A stretch of 64,000 bases of DNA from Rotaria socialis (Eukaryota > Rotifera > Eurotatoria > Philodinida > Philodinidae), in the NCBI GenBank assembly GCA_905331475.1, contig CAJNYU010000714.1, positions 46,018 to 110,017 of the forward strand. Direction: 5' to 3'. Below, in pieces: positions 47,695-60,918 of the stretch; the stretch's first letter is position 1; each line of letters opens with the position of its first letter. Under the pieces are notes generated by a model. The model was not told the origin of the DNA and did not search any database. It worked only from the letters and a program-made list of their open reading frames with translations. Both the position numbers and the translations under genes were made by a program.

Positions 47695-50600
47695 TTAAGT
47701 AGTAAATGCTTTTGCACGTTCACGTAGTTTAGCGATTTCACTTGATATAATTAATGATGGACCTAATTTGATTTTCATAGTATCACGTAAATGTTCTTGT
47801 GTCATTAACAACAATGCTTGACCATCCATTTCACTTTCATAGAAAGCTTCACGTATTGTATTATTTGTTAGACGTGCAACAAATTCACCAACTTGAAAAA
47901 CAGTCCATTTACTTGGATCAGTTGGTAAACCATGATCAGGTGGTAATGATATTGGTTCATCATGATTTGATTCAATGGATTGTTGTGGTATAGAATTTTC
48001 AATCATTCTTATTGGTTCACTTATTGACGGTGTTTTAATATGATCAGGATTCTTTCCATTTATTGTTTTAGCTATCTTAGATGATTTCATTGAACAGGAC
48101 CGTGAACAAAATTTTTTTTCTTGATTAAAAAATCGTTCTGAAAAATCAACTTTTTTACATAACGTACATCGAAGTTGATCAGAACCAAGATCACTATTTG
48201 TATCATTAAAACTATGATTTTCTTTTTCTTTACCAATTGAATTGTTTAATTCTTTTGTATGATCATCATTTTCATCAGCTGGAAACGGATGACTACTTTC
48301 ACGTATAACAAAGCCACCAATATAATGAACTACAATATCACTATTTTGTGTTTGATTAAGAGATTTAATTGGCGAAGGATTTAATTGAACAACATTAGGT
48401 ACTGTTGTTGTCGATGAAGCATTCGTTGATGGTCGAGGAGAACTTGTCGTTGGAGATGATGTTGACGATATTTGTAAATTTTTTAATGGAATCGTTGCAT
48501 GATTTTCAATAGTCTGTGTTATTGGGGGAATATATGAGCGAGAAAGACCGTTTGTTGACGTTGTTGTTATTGGTGTTGATGGTGGTGGAATGATTGTTGT
48601 TGGTTGATTTGAATAAGAATATGAAGAAGAACATGAGCTAATATTGTTATTATTATTAACGGAAAAGATATTCATAGTTGGCGCAGCAAGCATGTTTGTT
48701 GACGATACATTGCCGCTGAGCAAAGATGGATAAGAATATTGTTGCTGCTGTTGTTGTTGCTGTTGCTGTAACAGTGATGGATTATTAACAGGAATTGTAG
48801 TCTGTAAAATTTTACAAGAGAATTTCATTACGTGACTAATATTTTCAATAAAATTAAGTACAAAAGTAAAGATGAAGAAAAATAGAAAAATTTCGCAGTG
48901 AAATTTCAACGAAAATAGTATCGAACTGACTGCAAAGTCAATATTCTTTTGGGTAAAGATGTAGTTACTAGTTTACTAAAGATGCACACTTTTTAATTGC
49001 TTAAAATTGACTCAGTCAGAGTGATGTAAAAAGACTTACTCTCATAGATCTCTAAAACTGTTTAGGATTTATTCAATAGGAAATTTTAAAATTTTCGTCA
49101 AAAATTCATGCTAAGCTTATTCTGCTCTTGAGGTATTAAGGATTTATCTCTTGATATTTGTATTTCTTATTGACATATAAATTACAATTGAATCTTAAAT
49201 AAATAGAGGCTCAATTTTCGAGATTTTACAATTGCGTATGAAAGTATATTCACAAGAAACTTACTGTGTGATTTATAGATTGATTCGGAAATATTAATGA
49301 AGCACCACCATTTGTATGAGGATGTAAATTATTAAATGTTGTAGTTGTTGTTGTTTGACCAGGTATAAGTAATGTTGTTGTAGTTGTCGTTACATTTGGT
49401 ATGGATAATTCTGTACCTTCAGGCATAGGACGACATTTAATTGGTTTATTCGTAAATGGATCACGTTCATATAATCTGAAAAGAAAACAATTTTTTTCTA
49501 GAAACTCTTTTTCCTGTTTCAAATCTTACCTAGGTCGTCCACGTTTCTTTTTCGATAAACTTGAGCTATTATGAATGATTACAATAATAAAACATATATG
49601 GCTTGATTATATTTTAATTTACCTGCTTGAACGTCGATGACGATGATTAGCTTTACGCGCTAGTTGAGAAAGTGAAAGAGAAAGACCTGTATCGGGTGTT
49701 ACTGAACCATCTAATCCTAAGTAAATAAATATAGTTTCTGATTTTCTATTATTCGTATATTGTACTAACCCGATGTGTCATCTAAAGACGAATCATTCTC
49801 GTTATGTATCGGTGATAGTTCTCGTCCATGGGATTGTACAGTACTTCCATTCAATATTGATGTTGGCATTATTGGATTTGGTTGAAGAAGTGATGGTTGA
49901 TGAGTTACAATATTACAACCTGAATTGAAAATGCAAAACAATAATTATTAGATAAAAGGTTCCATCGTTTATTTACCATTAAGTAAAGATGTTGTTGCAG
50001 GTATTTGAGTCATACCTGTTAGTTGCTGTGTTGTCATTGTTGTTGTATCACTTGTTAAAGTAGCTATAAGAACAAAAGACCAGATGATTACTAAGTTTAT
50101 CATAATTATCAAAATAATTTACTTCGTTGCATGTCAATTGTTGAACTAGTACGAACAGTAGTTACTGTCTGAGAATTTTGATGTGACTATTTTTAATAAA
50201 AATTGTACCGTAAATTTCTCTTGAAAAATTTCTTTCTGTTGTTTTACCTGTTGTGTTCCAATAGGAGTAACGGTAGCTTGTTGTTGTGGAAAAGTATGAA
50301 TTTGCGTAGAGTTAGGTACTAAAGAAAAACAATAATGAATAATAATATTATACAAAGAGATAGAATTTGTTTTTATGTTGTTAAGCAAATTAGACTTACA
50401 AATAGAAACATCTCCATTAGTTTGATATGCAGGAATAACTGGTTGATTTGCTGCTGCGACAACAGTTATGGGTGTAGCTTGAAGTATTTGACCAGCTTGA
50501 TTACGAAATGTAATTGGTTTTTGACCATCATTAGCGACTTGCACAAGCTGAAAGAGAGATTTTGGTTTTTGGTGGAACGAACGAAAAATTTCACATACTT

Positions 50601-51336
50601 GTCCTTGATTTCCATCTACAACCAAATAAGTAGTGAATCCTTGAGATTGGTTCGCTGCTGATGGTTTCACAATTGGAACATCTGATTACAAAGAGAAAAA
50701 AAATAATAATAATTTGCTTATTTTTTTATCGATTTAATTTATTACTTGCTGATATAGGTTTTGGTACAAGTGGTGCTAGTTAAAAGAGAATATATATATA
50801 TTTATATATAAATGTATATCTATTTAGATGACTTACTCATTTGATTACTTAGTAAAACAGTTTTTTGTGGTTGAGGTAATATACATGATGTTTTACCAGT
50901 AGATGGTCGAGCAAGTAATGTAGCTTGTTTGGCTGGTGATCGACTTATTTGTTTATTAATATGAGAAGCTCGAGAACCCTATAAAAATTCTTTTGTTTCG
51001 ATTTCATCGAGAGAAAAATATTAAACAAACTCGTTTGGTTTGCTTGATGGTAGCTGTTGGTGTAGTAACAGTTATTGATTGATCTGAAGCTATTGGAACG
51101 GCTACTAGCTGAGTGTAAGTTGGTGGTGCAGGAGCGATTGGTACTTCATTGGATACAATTGGAGGCGCAGCAGGTGGTGGTGGTTGCATGATATGAAATG
51201 TTGGTTTTTCAGTATCTTCAGATGTTAGAGATAGTGGTGCATTTGTAGCTTCTGCTGATTCCGAGGGAGGTACTGGTAGTGTTGATATGAGTGCTTCAGA
51301 TAATGAAGCTGATGCAGGTACTGATTCCACCTGCAT
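47695..51336 (-). CDS. PHC: Polyhomeotic-like Polycomb (PRC1) protein with AT-hook
   Basis: Thirteen exons in coding order: 51336-51031, 50978-50837, 50775-50746, 50681-50599, 50547-50400, 50318-50248, 50186-50123, 50063-49977, 49919-49770, 49716-49623, 49565-49530, 49475-49265 and 48801-47695, giving 842 residues. Three family marks occur in order near the C-terminus: the HD1 box VVHYIGGFVIRESSHPF; an FCS zinc finger (CTLCKKVDFSERF, then FCSRSCSMK); and a C-terminal SAM domain with EMDGQALLLMTQEHL and MKIKLGPSL. Polyhomeotic is the PRC1 subunit whose SAM domain polymerises to compact Polycomb-repressed chromatin. The rest is low complexity: Pro/Ser/Thr-rich, a polyQ run and Asn runs. Upstream of the polyQ, KKKRGRPRL is a canonical AT-hook, which I do not recall in fly or vertebrate homologs. 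One exon is only 30 nt. Confidence 0.9.
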
Positions 51337-52333
51337 CTTAGTTGACTAATATTTATTTATATATATATCTAGAGTTAAAAAATAGTTATTTTAGTTGTTC
51401 ACTTTATTACGAGTTTGATCTATTATTTGCTTTACTTTGATGTGCAACGATTCTCTCTTTTACTTTAGCTTGATTTTCTCTAGTATAAAATGAATAAATA
51501 AAAATCCAGAGAAAAAATGGCGAAATGTTTCTCAAGGAACGATGTCATACATTGAACAGACGAAGCGATGAAAAAAAAGACAAACGAATGTTTTCTACTG
51601 GTTGTTACAATGTGTTTTATTTCAGACAACCAATCAACAGAAAAGAAATTAATAACCAATCGCATTACTCTATGACAACTGATTTGTCACGACCTCTATA
51701 CAACAATGTTCTCTTAAGAGATTTATCGGACGCGATTTAGTTTTGCGAGAATCACTATCATCAAGAAAGAATCTTAGTTAGTTTATTTGCTCCGTGTGTT
51801 TATCTATCATCATAGCTGAATGAAGAAATTCGAACAATTATTCTTATATCTATAAAATATCATGTATTTGCTGATTTTGAAATCGTTGTACAGCTCAATC
51901 AACTTGGAAACGACGCTCTCAATTCTTTAGTTTCATGCAATAAAAAAAATTCAAATACACCTCGTATCAGCATCCATGATTTCTTCAGAGAAGGGTAAAC
52001 CATCCACTCTTGAAACCGTTGTTTTTCTTCAATTGATTTTGGATTTTCCTATTCTTTTTTATTGCTCGACGAGCCACTATGAAGCAAAAATATTTGCAAT
52101 ACTTCTTCGTTTTTCTACAAATAAAATTGTTGAACAATGTTAGCTTTCTCTTTTATTATTATCGACAAGAGGCACTAAAAATCGATGGCTCACTGATATT
52201 GTTACAAAAATATTCATGTTATGCAAGAAAATTGTGAAATTGACATCTCGTGTATATTTAATAGCCAGCACCCGGTTTTATTTTGATATATTGAATAGAG
52301 AAAAAATCACAGACATATTACGGGGAAATTTTT
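51337..52333. other. Intergenic, no gene seen
   Basis: About 1 kb between the polyhomeotic start and the end of the FPGS gene, both on the minus strand. It should hold the polyhomeotic promoter. No motif is recognised with confidence. Confidence 0.5.
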
Positions 52334-54843
52334 TCATAGAGCACCATCAGTTTTATCGAGCAATTTCAACAGTGCGCCGACTAAATAAAGACTGCCAGTG
52401 ACTAAAACACATGGTTTTGATGATTTACTATCATCTATCCATTCTAATGCTTGTGACACTGTATGAAAACAGTGTATCGGTGGTATTGCTGTTTGATTTT
52501 CTACAGTTGATAACCAAAGTTTTTCAAATGCAGCTACGTGTAATGAAAGACGACCTATTTCGCTGACCATATTTGATGTTGCTCGCCATTGGTCTGTAAA
52601 GATAGAAATGAATTCTCTCATAAAGAGCCCAAAACCTATGTTCTATTACCATTGCCAAGTTTTTTATCTGTTTGAGAATTATTATCGATTATTGCTGTGG
52701 ATGTGATCGGTGAACAAAAAGCAACACAGTCAAATTTACATTTCTATTCGTATATGCATTTAATAAAATAATTGAAAAATAAAAGGGAAAATTCCACTTT
52801 TACCATTAGAGGTTGAAGCAACACATCTGGCTGTCGATCATATGAACAATAAAATAAAAGAATAAGTCTTGACAATGACTTTTGTTTCAATAATGAATCA
52901 TTAAACCAACTTTTACATTGTTCTATTGATTCAATTGTACTAATTAAAAACAAGATTCACGCGAAAGAAAAATAAAATTTATTTCTCATACTGTGCACCA
53001 TCAAGGTAATAAGTGGCATTTTTTGTATCAACTACTTGATTACGACCCAACCACTCGCATGTTGCTAAACCTTGAAGAATATTTTTATTTAATGGGCCAT
53101 TCTTAAGTTGATCATAAGATTCTCCTAAGAAGAATGGCAATAGTTCAGTGTCGAAACACAAAACATTTAATGATTTACTAACCTGTCCGAGCTTGTAGCC
53201 AATGAAAAACTAATTCTATTGCCAATGAAGCATTTATTTCTTGTACATCTCCAGCAAGTGAAAGTTGAAATGGATAACTTGAATAATGATTTAGAGGAGA
53301 TGCGATTTTCAATGAACACTATATATATATAATGAAACTTTTTATAATAGTCTACTTGATTTTCTTACATGTTTTTCTTCAGCTCTTTCGTGTAAAATAC
53401 GCATGGCTTCTGGTTGTTGTGGTACAGTAATAGCTGGAACATCGCGTTTAAAAATTCCAGCTTTTTGCCATGCAATTTGCTCTATCGTATTGCCTAATAG
53501 TTTAACATGATCTAATCCTAATGATGCAATGCCACATACAATCGGAGTCCTATGGATGTAATCCTAAGATATAGAAATGAACATGCAATATAGAATTACA
53601 AACTTGATAATATTTGTACAATCATATTCTCCACCAATGCCTACTTCGATAACACCAACATCGATCTTTTAAAATAAGCCAGTTCTTTTCATAAAAACAG
53701 ATCAACTAGTATGTTTTCAAACCTGTTCATGAACAAATACGTAGAACATCATTGTTGTTAGAAAAGCAAAATAATATGGCATTTGAATTGCATTCTAGAA
53801 AAACCAGAGTAAAAGATTGAAGAACAGAGGCTGCTTATCGAAAATTGAATTGAGACTACGAGTGTATTTTTAGAAATTTTTTAATCTGATGAAGTCTAAT
53901 TTTTCAGTATATCTCAGAAAAAAATTACGTTCTCTCGTTGAAAAACTCCAGACGCAATCAATGTTTTTTTTCCCTTCATTGCTGCTATTATTTGAAAACT
54001 CGTTTAATAACAATCAATGAACTCATCGTTTTGGTCGAGCAATTGAGGATAAATCAGTATTTGAAACGTGCTATAACCACATTACTTCATCAGTTGATTG
54101 TTGAACACCATCACGAATAACATTATAGCATTGCCAAAAATAATCAACAAATTTTTCTTTCGATAACAACTCTCCATTGATTCGAATGCGTTCTCGTGCT
54201 TCAATTAAATGTGGTGAACTAGAATGCACTTTATTTATATAAAAAAAAACCAAAAAATCTTAACTCAAGACTATTGAATACCTAAAAAATCCAGTCTTAT
54301 AACCATATTGTCGTAAAATTGATTCAGTAAACGCACATGTAGATCCTTTTCCTTTTGTACCTGCTACGTGTATTATGTTAAGTTGATCGATTTGATCTGA
54401 CTGCAATTCAAAATTCAAGAAATAGGAATTAGTAAAGAACTTTAATTGAAAAAACAATAATTTCAACTTATTCGAGGCATTCAGAGTATCATGCATAAGA
54501 ACAATATTAGATTTGTTCACACTTACAACGCTCTTGCCTCATTTACTATCGTTTGGTCACCTGAACGTTGAGAAGTGATAGATAACGTTGAATGATTTCC
54601 ATTGATTTCCCACGTTGATCGCCGGTTCGTAATGATGAATGATTCGTCTGCAAGACATTTAAAGTTGAGATCGCTTCCTAAAATTAAAATGCTCATGAAA
54701 ACAAAATGAGTTTAAAAAAACGTCCTTCTAACTTCATAACGATGTGATATTGTTTGAGTAGCAGACGCCACTTTTCGGATTTGGGGAACTATAGAAAAAC
54801 GATACGAGACTAAGCGGTATGAGTAAGATAAAAAAAAATTCAT
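52334..54843 (-). CDS. FPGS: Folylpolyglutamate synthase with possible mitochondrial presequence
   Basis: Twelve exons in coding order: 54843-54733, 54677-54561, 54400-54282, 54218-54086, 53794-53723, 53665-53604, 53549-53369, 53318-53183, 53124-52992, 52939-52804, 52743-52650 and 52593-52334, giving 517 residues (human about 587). The enzyme adds glutamates to folates, retaining them in cytosol and mitochondria. The P-loop reads AGTKGKGST, the Mur-ligase centre [13 protein letters not shown], and the C-terminal domain LDGAHT, spliced across an intron at GA-H. The C-terminus [17 protein letters not shown] matches the family. The N-terminus is rich in aromatic, Ser and Arg residues without acidic ones for about 30 residues, as expected for a mitochondrial targeting peptide. 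A gttttgttttag acceptor abuts the ATG, so this start is at an exon edge and may be trans-spliced. Confidence 0.93.
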
Positions 54844-55934
54844 CTAAAACAAAACAAATCTTGATGTATGCGGTGACATTGCTAGCTTTTGTTTTGTCGC
54901 TCTCTATCATAACAAAGAATGCAAACGTAGAAGATAAGTATGGTATTTTAAAAATACAGAATATGGGAAAAGAGAAGTGAATGTTGTTAAAAATGCCGCT
55001 CTATTCATTTTCAGATAGGTATTGTAAGTAGAAAATTTTCAAAAATAATTATTTTTCTTATTAATAGAACATTATTTCATACTAACTCTGTGTATGATAA
55101 TGATTTTATATAAAAAGAATTCACGTGATTTGGAGAAAATATCAATTAATCGAATGTGAAGATGACTTTTTTTAGTAGTTGTACGTCGAATAATTCTTGT
55201 TTTTTCTTCATGACAACATGTGTATATTTAAGGAAGGTTACGCGAATCTTGTCCTTGAAAATTGGTATCATTTTTTAGGAGAATCTATAGCTAATGCTAG
55301 TAGTAGAAGAAGAAACGCGAAGAAAAAGTAAGTATAAGTAGTTAAATAAGCCACTCCTGTTTTAGCTATCGAAAAAGGAAGACAACGAAAAGCTATGTGC
55401 TCTTATTTGGATACTCACTCCATCTAGAGAAAAATGGAGCAAATATAAAATGTCAATAATCGATTGCATTATTGAAAAAACTAAGAGTTTTTCAATCAGT
55501 AAATGACTACACTTCTTTGTAATAGAAAGATGCCGGGTTCCGAATATCGGTCGTAGGACAGATTTACATATTTTACAACTGTATTCACACTCTGCTGAAC
55601 TGTTCTTTTAATTAGGTTGTTGTGTTGACAATTATCGCCAAGATTTTCAAAAGCACAAATTGTTCCAATTTTCGTCAATAAAATGAAAAGTACTTTTGTT
55701 AAATACTTTCATAGGAACTTTACCATAGATTTTTTTATGCAAATAAAAATAAATGAACAATTACTATCAAACTTTGTTTTATTAGAAAAAAAAGCAATAT
55801 AAATACTAAAGTTCTTGAGAGATCAATATTAAACAAGATCGTGACAACAACAACAACAAAAAGACATTTACAAGCAGATTAAACGCTTTAATAGAATAAT
55901 CATAATATAGATGTTTCATTTTCCCATGAGATGC

Positions 55935-56364
55935 CTAGTTCGAATTCGAATACCAGTGGACACCCAATTGCATGGTATCAATTCGAAAATAAGTGATAGA
56001 AATAGATTTAGTTTTAGATTTAGTTTAAGATGGAGTGGGTGTGGGTTGAGGGGGACTAAGGAGTAACTGTTGGTGGCGGTGCGAGTGAGGGGGTGGGTAG
56101 GAGGGGTACCCAGAAGAGGTGCGGGGTACTTCAAATGTGGTTGTGGTGATGGGTACCACGGAGGAGTGCTCAAATATGGGTACAGATGAAGGTACCCAGG
56201 GTGGTGCCTGGGTTGTATACCTGTGGGTGTCGGTTTGACTGTAGAGATATATATCTATTGATATGTCGCATATATCGGAAAGTTAAACTAAAGCTAAATC
56301 TAGGAATGGATTTAGTTTTAGTTTAATTTTGTCTTTTCTCCATTTATATTCGAACTCGAATTAG
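55935..56364. mobile_element. Inverted-repeat-bounded element with G-rich core, about 430 bp
   Basis: The left end CTAGTTCGAATTCGAATA and the reverse-complemented right end CTAATTCGAGTTCGAATA match at 16 of 18 positions. Just inside lie a second inverted pair: AGATTTAGTTTTAGATTTAG on the left, and AGTTAAACTAAAGCTAAATCT (20 of its bases: AGTTAAACTAAAGCTAAATC) on the right. The core 56030-56235 is strongly G-rich on the plus strand, with closely spaced G runs (gggggtgggtaggagggg near 56090). No target duplication was recognised, so the transposon nature is inferred from the termini only. Confidence 0.5.
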
Positions 56365-57857
56365 ACAACAACTCTCCCATTGCGAAGTAAACACATCATC
56401 AACAATGGCAGAACATGATTTGATTATCGACAATTTCAAAGAATAATAATAAATTAGGCGTTACTTGTAGATCTTAATATTTAAATTGAAGTTTTCATTT
56501 AAAATTACTTCTTGTCATTACTTTATCGTATTTCTTGAAGCATAATTTTAATTGAAAAATAGTTATTGGTATCTGTCGCAGGATTATTTTCATTGTTGAA
56601 TATATACGTTCATGGATTATTCTATTATTTTTAGATTAAAATCTATATCCTGTTGTTATAATGTCGCTTTTAATTACTTTTGTTTGCCTTGTTATAGATA
56701 ACAATTTAAGGTTACACGTACTGTTTTCAAGTCTAATAGTCATTGGAATCAGTAAAAACGAAGACTAGAAAGTCTAGACGAACTGCAAAAATGATAGTAT
56801 ATTGTATTGTTATGATTAACTATTATCGTATGAATTATCTATTATTATTTATGAAAAATATGGACATAATTTAAATACAATTTACCATTTCGTTGCCAAT
56901 TCAAAGTATTAGCTTAAATAGTAATGTTTAGTTTTTACTCAGAAAAGTTTCATATTTATTAATAGGCTCTAATAATTCCTTGCGATAAATAAATCAAGAC
57001 AATTCATATTCGGCTCTATAATCACGTAAAATCGATTTATTCTCTTCAACTCATTGAAATAAACTTCACGGAAAAGATCTATTTCATTCAATAGCTAATT
57101 CCTATGATTTATTCTTTCTCCATTAGACTTTTATCCTTCACACGTATTTCCTATCAGTTTCTCAGGCTAATATACAAGTGTTTTATTTACATATGGTAAT
57201 CTATGTCATAAAGGCATGACCTACTAAATCTACGTTTTGTTCCGCTCATATCAAACAACAACATACAAATGTTTCTTATCAATGATTACTTAATCAGGTT
57301 CGAGGACATATCATCTTCCATAATATTGTTAATGATAAGGCGAAGAAATTGCTTTTTTTCTTTCTCACACGGTCATCAGAGTCACTCTATACCTACTTTT
57401 TTTGTTTTCATTAATAACATTGATTAGAAACTAAATAAACAAAAACTATAGAAAATTAAAAGTTCATGATTTGTCTAGAGCAAAATATAATCATAGAATA
57501 TGTTTAAAATGAAACGAGGTTTTAGGTATCTTAGATACACAAATATACATAAGCAGAATATACAAGAAACGTAATCATCAAGAGAGAAAAAAATCGAGAC
57601 AACAAATTATATACAGTAAAAGGATATAACGAATATGAATTCATAAAAATAAACAAGAAAACATGACACAAGTGATTGTTAATAGAAGAAATTATTTTAC
57701 CCTTTTGTTGTCTCTACTTGTCAATTATAATAATACTAATTTCAAACAAAACAATCATCGATAGCTAGAATATGGAACGATGACTAGAGCAATGGGAAGA
57801 AAAAAGAAACAATAACAACAACAACACAAAGAAACGTACAGAAGCTTCTTTTTTTTA

Positions 57858-57870
57858 AATAATAATAGTA

Positions 57871-57914
<44 letters not shown>
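57858..57914. repeat. (AAT)n microsatellite
   Basis: About 18 AAT/AGT units, pure for the last 13 or so, within intergenic sequence downstream of the yippee-like gene. Confidence 0.9.
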
Positions 57915-58012
57915 TCAATTTTCGTTGAGAAAGAAAAAGAATGAAAGGAAAAACAAAACCTGTTAACATCACTGTTTTTGCACGCGGGTCAATCAAATGA
58001 ACAAAAATGTTA

Positions 58013-58612
58013 TTATTTTTTCATATATTCTGAATGATCAACATTTTCATCATCCCATCCGTTGTCTTTAATCATATGTACAAGTTCAATTATATATTTG
58101 CCTTCTTTATATTTTTGACTGGATTCAAATGCATGTTCCTATATGAATGAAAAATTTCTTTCATTTTGCTTAGAAAATATTTAAAATCATGTATTTACAT
58201 ATTTCCAACCAAGTAAAGTTTTACAACATTCACAATAGATATCAGCTACTTCATGTAAACCCGTCAGTAAAACTCGTTCTTCAGCAGCGCTTGTATTTAC
58301 ATTGACACTAGAATCGAATAAAGACGAAGACAATCAATTAAAAGATTTGATTGATAAATGTAAATAACATACACAGAATTGAACAGGTAAGCTCGGCCTT
58401 GACTACCTTGAAATGACTAAAATTTTTAACGAAAAAATAAGACATTTGTTTCTTTTCTTTTTAAGAATTACTTTTGAAATCAGTTCATCGTGATTAGCCA
58501 ATTGAGCTCGACAATGAAGGCAAGAATAAGTTCGATGAGTTTTATCTGGTAAATAAAGTTGGAATAATTTGCCCAATGTTTTTGAACCGCCGTGATGACT
58601 ATTTTTAACCAT
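58013..58612 (-). CDS. YPEL: Yippee-like zinc-binding protein (YPEL1-4 type)
   Basis: Four exons in coding order: 58612-58472, 58416-58373, 58307-58199 and 58138-58013, giving 139 residues (human YPEL1-4 about 120). Two CxxC pairs that bind zinc are present: CLHC at about residues 31-34 and CECC at about residues 84-87. The family core [56 protein letters not shown] and [19 protein letters not shown] is almost identical to vertebrate YPELs. Yippee proteins are small nuclear or centrosomal proteins linked to cell-cycle control; the molecular role is not settled. Odd points are a longer Gly/Ser/His N-terminus ([10 protein letters not shown]) and a C-terminal extension of about 15 residues after KDNGW. 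A tatatag acceptor lies 14 bases before the ATG, indicating a 5' UTR intron or trans-splice site. Confidence 0.94.
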
Positions 58613-60899
58613 CTTCTGGCGGACCTATATAAAAGATAAGAGTGAAAAGCAAACCAAAAGAATTCATTATACGACCTATTGACTGATAAAAATAGATATA
58701 ACAGCAAGAAAAACGAAGAAAGGCTTGAGTATGTCAAGTTGTAAATATCATAAAAAAAATAGATATACAAGTGACGAGACAGCACGTGTGTTTTTGCATT
58801 ATTGATTTATTTCTCTGTTTTCATCTCCCTTGTCTCAATTCTCACTTTTCCCCTCGAACTCTGTGAAAGTCTAATGAGCAAAACAAAAAAGTAATTCTCC
58901 AAAGAAAGAAGTTCAGGGAAATCAGATGTATTGATGCGAATAATTTTCAGCTTAAGCCAACTGATCTGCTCCATTGTTGGTGACAATTTTTTTTTTCTAT
59001 TTTTTTTGTCATTGTGTCCATAAGACTAATAGTAAATATTCATATTCCTATATTCACTTATCTAAAGTAACATAAAAAGTTGAAGACGAGACGCAAGCAC
59101 TTATCTGCTTGTCTACCCTATTCGTCGTCTCCCATTATACTCTATCTACACCCATAATAAACAACTTGAATTTTAATGACCATATACATATATTACAAAT
59201 ACATCGATTGAATTGATGATTGAACTCATACAAATAAAAAACTGATAGAAAGGGAAAAATTCATTGAGCGTATCCAAATCGTGTTCTTTTACTCTCTCTC
59301 TCTCTCTCAAACAGCTTTGCAGATCCATATTTGTACTACTTGCGCAATTGAATAAATACAGATGTGTGTTCATCAATGTAGTACACACAATACTGATTAG
59401 ACATATATATATTTTTCTTTTTTTATTGTGCTCCATTACGTTGTTCCAAATCTATTCTAATCCAATAATGATGAAGAGTTTGCATAACTCTAGTGAAAGG
59501 AATAAAACACTTGTAATCATAACTTTCACTATACAATTTTTAAAAAACGGATTTTTTTTTTTCTATATAGACTGGTCGATATCTTTAAGCATATTGATGT
59601 ATACTTTGCCTGTATAGATATATGCATACTAATTGAAGGACGATGTCGTTTAGATAGTCTATGCTTAGATGATACAGGAAAAAGTTTATGTATATATATA
59701 TAAAAAATTCACTTAAAATGTTGATGAGACAACAGAGAGAAAACAAGCCTTGGTCAATCAGCGAAGCGAAAACATTAATATACACACATGTATCATTAAT
59801 GAGAGTTCGACATGTATCTCGTTGTCTGCGTTTTTCTCTCTCGATGAAGATAATTAATGCGAATGCAATTAAGTATTAATGTAGAAAATAACTTACGGTA
59901 GAAAGAAATGTCCAACAAGTTGCCACCACGATGATTTAATAGCGAATTGAATTTAGAGAAACAAGACGACAGATCTTATCGAAGAGTCGGCAAAATATAA
60001 TTATCAACAAAATGTTATACTAAAAGAAGAAAAGAAATTTTACTATTTTTTATAATTAAGAATCTAAAAAGGAGCCCCAATAACGCGATATTACTACAGC
60101 AATTGCTTAAAGAAAAGTCAAATATTTGCAGCAAACATTTTGCATAAATTTACACATATAAAAATCTACGCTAGTTTATTACATAATAAATCTGAGCATA
60201 CTTTAATGTAATGGTCGAAATGACATTTGTTTGGCGCTTCAAGTGGTTCTGTATTATTTTCCTATTGCAATTCCTCAGAAGACAAATTGACCGGAAGTAA
60301 CAGCTACATAGATTGATAACCGAATGAAGATGAGACGCTCATGAAGGATAAATACTAACCTTGATACTGTCACAATACTACGCTAATTTAGTTCTTTAAT
60401 ATTTTCCATGAGTTTCTTCTTTTCTGCCTACAAAATGAAACGCTATAGTAATTAGCTAACTCTATCTCATAGAGAAAAAATCAACATTTTTTTTGCAGAT
60501 TATAGTTCATCTTTAATTTCCTTATTTTGTCCTAGGATAGCTGTTCGAACGATGATTTACATCACATTCTTCTTTTCTAGTTAGCTGATCAACTACATAG
60601 TGCTTATTATTAACGAGGAATAGAATGTGTATTAATGCTAAAATTGATTTATCAAAAACCGAAATCCGTTACTCTTCTTTTAATAATTGAGAGAAATTTT
60701 AGTGGCGCACTCGTCTTAGGCAACAATTTATTGTTGTTATTCGTCTAAGACACAAAGATGTTGAAAAGTTCTGGTGACTGTTAGCATGCATATGCAAACG
60801 ATTATGACAAGAGAAAGGACGACAATGTTGGCAAAATAGTTTTAGTGACGACGCGCAAGCTAGCAAACGGCAGAATACGATTGACACTGTCCCTGTGTA

Positions 60900-60918
60900 T
60901 GTGTGTGTGTGTGTGTGT
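60900..60918. repeat. (TG)n microsatellite
   Basis: Nine uninterrupted GT units, preceded by a shorter interrupted TGTGTA stretch. Confidence 0.9.

Larger units (their letters stand above)
54844..58012. other. Intergenic with a G-rich inverted-repeat element and an AAT microsatellite
   Basis: About 3.2 kb without a convincing gene. The element at 55935-56364 and the (AAT)n tract at 57858-57914 are listed separately. The minus-strand frame at 55916-56173 is only the Pro-rich shadow of the G-rich island. Confidence 0.5.

Noticed and set aside
55916..56173. Minus-strand Pro-rich frame of 85 codons
   Set aside because: A reading of the G-rich island between inverted repeats; no independent coding evidence.
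57784..57996. Minus-strand poly-Tyr frame
   Set aside because: Translation of the AAT microsatellite.
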